Program-made: the position numbers and the translations under genes
The notes under the pieces: model-generated
What the model was told of the DNA's origin: nothing
Seen by the model: the letters and a program-made list of their open reading frames with translations, nothing else
The model's database searches: none
Part shown: positions 30,922 to 33,279 of the stretch, piece after piece
How the letters are laid out: every line of letters starts with the position of its first letter
How positions within the stretch are numbered: position 1 is the stretch's first letter
Assembly (NCBI GenBank): GCA_016287075.1
Contig: JAEEVC010000031.1
Coordinates: forward strand, 1 to 33,279
DNA length: 33,279 nucleotides
Source: Bacteroidales bacterium
Lineage (GTDB): Bacteria; Bacteroidota; Bacteroidia; Bacteroidales; UBA932
Direction of reading: 5' to 3'

Positions 30922-30953
30922 TTTGCAAAGATACGGATTTTTTCTTACCTTTG
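30922..30953 (+). promoter_or_regulatory. Promoter of the rimP-nusA-infB operon
   Basis: TTTG (30922-30925), a 20-base spacer, then TACCTTTG (30946-30953): a full consensus match. Transcription should begin near 30960, leaving a leader of about 73 bases. Confidence 0.8.
30926..30933 (-). promoter_or_regulatory. lpxD promoter -7 element
   Basis: Minus-strand TATCTTTG, a full -7 match 24 bases before the lpxD ATG at 30902. It touches the -33 TTTG of the opposite promoter (joint sequence TTTGCAAAG) and lies inside that promoter's spacer. Its own -33 is weak. Confidence 0.6.
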
Positions 30954-30984
30954 CACCCGTGAAGAGAATGAAGAGATAGAGGAC

Positions 30985-31021
30985 GGCGGGTCCCCTGTCT
31001 TTTTTTGTTTGGAAACCCGCC
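30985..31021 (+). promoter_or_regulatory. Hairpin in the rimP leader
   Basis: GGCGGGT (30985-30991) pairs with ACCCGCC (31015-31021) across a 23-base loop containing seven T in a row. It ends 11 bases before the rimP ATG at 31033, so it may affect translation of the first gene. A short reading frame (ATG-AAG-AGA-TAG at 30969-30980) precedes it. Confidence 0.5.
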
Positions 31022-31032
31022 TGGAAAAACGG

Positions 31033-31509
31033 ATGAGCATGAAGAAAGAAACGATCGTTCCGGCAATCCTGCCCGCGGTGGAAGCCCGCGGCTGTTTCCT
31101 CGTGGATGTGACCGTCAGCGCGGCCAATGACATCGAGGTGGTGATCGAGAAGGAGGAAGGGACGGTGGACTGGGACGACTGCGCCGCCATCGACCAGGCC
31201 TTCCACGCCCTCTTCGACCAGGATGCCGAAGACTATGCGCTGACCGTCTCCTCGGCCGGACTGGACCGGCCCTTCAAGGTCTTCCGCCAGTTCGAGAAGG
31301 CCGCCGGCACGAAGGTGGATGTCCGCTTCCGCGGCGGCCGCCGCCTTGTGGCGACGCTCGCTGCTGCGACGGAAGAGACTGTGACCCTGCAGTTTACGGC
31401 TCTTGAAACGGTCGAAGGACAGAAGAAGAAGCAGCGGGTGGACCACTGCGACACCTTCCCGCTCACGGAGATCAACTCCGTGACCCCTTACATTGAATTT
31501 GATAAGTAA
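31033..31509 (+). CDS. rimP: Ribosome maturation factor RimP
   Basis: A 158-residue protein for 30S ribosomal subunit assembly. The N-terminal alpha/beta domain includes ILPAVEARGCFLVDV and the nucleic-acid-facing DDCAAIDQAFHALFD; the conserved VSSAGLDRPF follows near residue 75; then comes the Sm-like C-terminal beta domain. Either ATG at 31033 or 31039 could be used; the first was kept. A longer in-frame extension back to 30775 would lie in antisense to lpxD and upstream of the promoter, and is rejected. It is the first gene of the conserved rimP-nusA-infB operon, 12 bases before nusA. Confidence 0.92.
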   Translation: MSMKKETIVPAILPAVEARGCFLVDVTVSAANDIEVVIEKEEGTVDWDDCAAIDQAFHALFDQDAEDYALTVSSAGLDRPFKVFRQFEKAAGTKVDVRFRGGRRLVATLAAATEETVTLQFTALETVEGQKKKQRVDHCDTFPLTEINSVTPYIEFDK

Positions 31510-31521
31510 AAAACAATAAAA

Positions 31522-32793
31522 ATGGCAAAAGAAAAAGAAAACGTCATTACCCTGATTGACGCATTCAAGGATTTCAAGAGCGAGAAGAACATCGACCGCC
31601 CCGTGATGATGGGCGTGCTGAAGGACGTGTTCCTGACCCAGATCGCCAAGACCTACGGCAGCGCCGACAATTTCGACGTGATCATCAACGTGGACAAGGG
31701 CGACTGCGAGATCTACCAGAATTTCGAGGTGGTCGAGGAGGTGGAAGACCCGGTGACGGAGATCACCGTCGCGGAGATCGCCGCGGAAACCGGTGACGAC
31801 GACTACGAGATCGGGGATACCTACACCCGCAAGCTCAACCTGGCTTCCTTCGGCCGCCGCGGCATCCTCAACATCCGCCAGAACCTCCAGGGCCGCATCA
31901 TGGACATCGAGAAGGCCAACGTCTTCAAGAAGTACTCCGACAAGGTCGGCGAGATCTTCACCGGCGAGGTGTACCAGACCTGGAAGAACGAGGTGCTCAT
32001 CCTCGACGAGGACGGCAACGAACTCCGCCTCCCGAAGGCCGAGCAGATCCCCGGCGAGCGCTTCAAGAAGAACGAGACGATCCGCACGATCATCAAGAGC
32101 GTCGAGATGAAGAACAATACGACGCCCTACATCATCCTTTCCCGCACCTCCAACGAGTTCCTCGAGAAACTCTTCGAGATGGAGGTCCCGGAGATCTACG
32201 ACGGGCTCATCACCATCAAGAAGGTGGTGCGCGTCCCGGGCGAGCGCGCGAAGGTCGCGGTCGAATCCTATGACGACCGCATCGACCCGATCGGCGCCTG
32301 CATCGGTGTCAAGGGTTCCCGCATCATGGGTATCGTCCGCGAACTCCGCAACGAGAACATCGACGTCCTCCAGTGGACGAACAACCCGCAGCTGCTGATC
32401 CAGCGCGCCCTCAACCCGGCCCGGATCTCTTCCATCGACCTCGGCGAGTCCCCGGAGGAGAAGATCAAGGTTTACATGCAGTCCGAGGAGGTGAAGAAGG
32501 GCATCGGCAAGGGCGGCTGCAACATCAAGCTCGCCGGTATGCTCGTGGGCCGCGAAATCGAGGTCTGGCGCGAACTGCCGAAGGACGAGGCCGACGAGGA
32601 AGACGTCCTCCTCAGCGAGTTCTCCAACGAGATCGACCAGTGGATCATCGACCGCCTGGAGGCGATCGGCTGCGATACCGCCAAGAGTGTCCTGGCCCTT
32701 TCGGCCGCCGACATCGCCAAGCGGGCCGACCTCGAGGACGAGACCGTGGAAGAGGTCATGCAGATCCTCCGTTCCGAATTCGAGGAGGAATAG
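31522..32793 (+). CDS. nusA: Transcription termination/antitermination factor NusA
   Basis: A 423-residue protein that binds RNA polymerase and controls pausing, termination and antitermination. The N-terminal polymerase-binding domain covers about 1-130, then S1 (about 135-205), KH1 with its G-VK-G loop (262-265, GACIGVKGSR) and KH2 with GKGG (329-332). An acidic tail holds a helix-hairpin-helix-like repeat (ALSAADIAKRADLEDETVEEV). Length and order fit Bacteroidota NusA. It lies between rimP and infB as in most bacteria. Confidence 0.97.
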   Translation: MAKEKENVITLIDAFKDFKSEKNIDRPVMMGVLKDVFLTQIAKTYGSADNFDVIINVDKGDCEIYQNFEVVEEVEDPVTEITVAEIAAETGDDDYEIGDTYTRKLNLASFGRRGILNIRQNLQGRIMDIEKANVFKKYSDKVGEIFTGEVYQTWKNEVLILDEDGNELRLPKAEQIPGERFKKNETIRTIIKSVEMKNNTTPYIILSRTSNEFLEKLFEMEVPEIYDGLITIKKVVRVPGERAKVAVESYDDRIDPIGACIGVKGSRIMGIVRELRNENIDVLQWTNNPQLLIQRALNPARISSIDLGESPEEKIKVYMQSEEVKKGIGKGGCNIKLAGMLVGREIEVWRELPKDEADEEDVLLSEFSNEIDQWIIDRLEAIGCDTAKSVLALSAADIAKRADLEDETVEEVMQILRSEFEEE

Positions 32794-32816
32794 TCTAACG
32801 ATTAAAGGGGTTATTT

Positions 32817-33279
32817 ATGGCAGAAATCAGACTGAGCAAGATTATCAAACAATACAACATCGGGCTGGGGACCCTCGTGGATTTCCTCAACAGCCTCGGT
32901 GCCGGCATTGAGGACGCCAATCCGAACATGAAGGTCTCCGACCAGTACATGGAGAAGATCCAGAGCAAGTTCGGCGCCGACCTCAAGCACAAGGAAGAGG
33001 CCGACAAGGTCGAGGTCAAGATGACCGAAATCCTTGACAAGGCCGCCCGCAAGCAGCGGGATGAGGCGGAGGAGGACGACTACGAGCCGGTCCGTGAGAC
33101 CATTATCAAGAGCAACAACCTTTCGCGGGACATCGTGAAGCCCGCGCCTGCAGCGGAACCCGCTCCCGTCGTCGAACCGGAGCCGGAACCGGAGCCGGCG
33201 CCTGCACCGGAACCCGCGCCGGCCGTCGAGCCCGAACCGGAGCCCGCACCTGCGCCGGCTGCCGAGCCGGAGCCGGTCG
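32817..33279 (+). CDS. infB: Translation initiation factor IF-2, N-terminal part (cut by window edge)
   Basis: The first 154 codons are present; the gene runs off the right edge. The start MAEIRLSKIIKQYNIGLGTL and the region KVSDQYMEKIQSKFG are typical of Bacteroidota IF-2, as is VEVKMTEILDKAARKQ. From about residue 110 the chain becomes a Pro/Glu/Ala repeat linker (PEPEPAPAPEPAP type) that normally leads to the GTPase core, which is not in the window. The ATG lies 23 bases after nusA behind AAAGGGG, a fairly strong ribosome binding site. Confidence 0.95.
   Translation, partial: MAEIRLSKIIKQYNIGLGTLVDFLNSLGAGIEDANPNMKVSDQYMEKIQSKFGADLKHKEEADKVEVKMTEILDKAARKQRDEAEEDDYEPVRETIIKSNNLSRDIVKPAPAAEPAPVVEPEPEPEPAPAPEPAPAVEPEPEPAPAPAAEPEPV

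Noticed and set aside
30775..31032. Longer start for RimP
   Set aside because: It would be antisense to lpxD and begin upstream of the mapped promoter motif.
33130..33279. Repeat or microsatellite at the right edge
   Set aside because: The Pro/Glu/Ala-coding repetition is the normal linker of Bacteroidota IF-2.

Overview
The window is GC-rich chromosomal DNA from a member of the Bacteroidota, most likely an uncultured gut- or rumen-type Bacteroidales. The taxonomic reading rests on four things: a SusC/SusD-type outer-membrane pair, a Bacteroidota-type putative porin, Bacteroidota-style N-terminal IF-2 sequence, and repeated promoter elements of the form TTTG-N19-21-TAnnTTTG that are used by the Bacteroidota primary sigma factor. 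The species cannot be named from the sequence alone.

Layout. Bases 1-352 are visibly more AT-rich than the rest. They hold the start of a gene that runs off the left edge and a 136-bp imperfect palindrome, and they look like accessory DNA. Bases 364-2610 (minus) carry a small secreted protein, a BASS-type transporter and a YczE-like membrane protein. Bases 2685-9932 (plus) carry an M13 zinc metallopeptidase lipoprotein directly abutting a LolC/FtsX-type permease, then a putative porin and an MltF-like lytic transglycosylase. A 216-bp element with near-perfect 23-24 bp terminal inverted repeats (MITE-like) fills the gap at 9944-10159 between two convergent genes.

From 22831 down to 10164 nine minus-strand genes are packed almost without gaps: a FtsB/DivIC-like division protein, an AmgK-like sugar kinase fused to a RapZ C-terminal domain, a MurU-like nucleotidyltransferase, pncB, pncA, a SusC-like receptor, a SusD-like lipoprotein, a third surface lipoprotein, and a UvrD/PcrA helicase. 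Cell-wall sugar salvage, NAD salvage, a nutrient-uptake pair and a repair helicase are therefore linked by 2-19 bp gaps or short overlaps, with one internal promoter before the third lipoprotein. This block is the most unusual part of the window.

Bases 22921-27480 (plus) carry a second sugar nucleotidyltransferase, a CPBP-family membrane protease, thymidylate kinase and a MauE/DoxX-like membrane protein. The minus-strand folP lies between the protease and the kinase. Bases 27475-30902 (minus) hold the lipid A genes lpxD and lpxC-lpxA, followed by a WbqC-like gene. LpxC here lacks the FabZ domain to which it is usually fused in Bacteroidota. The right end (30922-33279, plus) is the conserved rimP-nusA-infB operon, with infB cut by the window edge.

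No rRNA, tRNA or CRISPR array was recognised. Promoters were found by eye from the -7 motif TAnnTTTG. Start codons were moved inward where an upstream extension lacked support.
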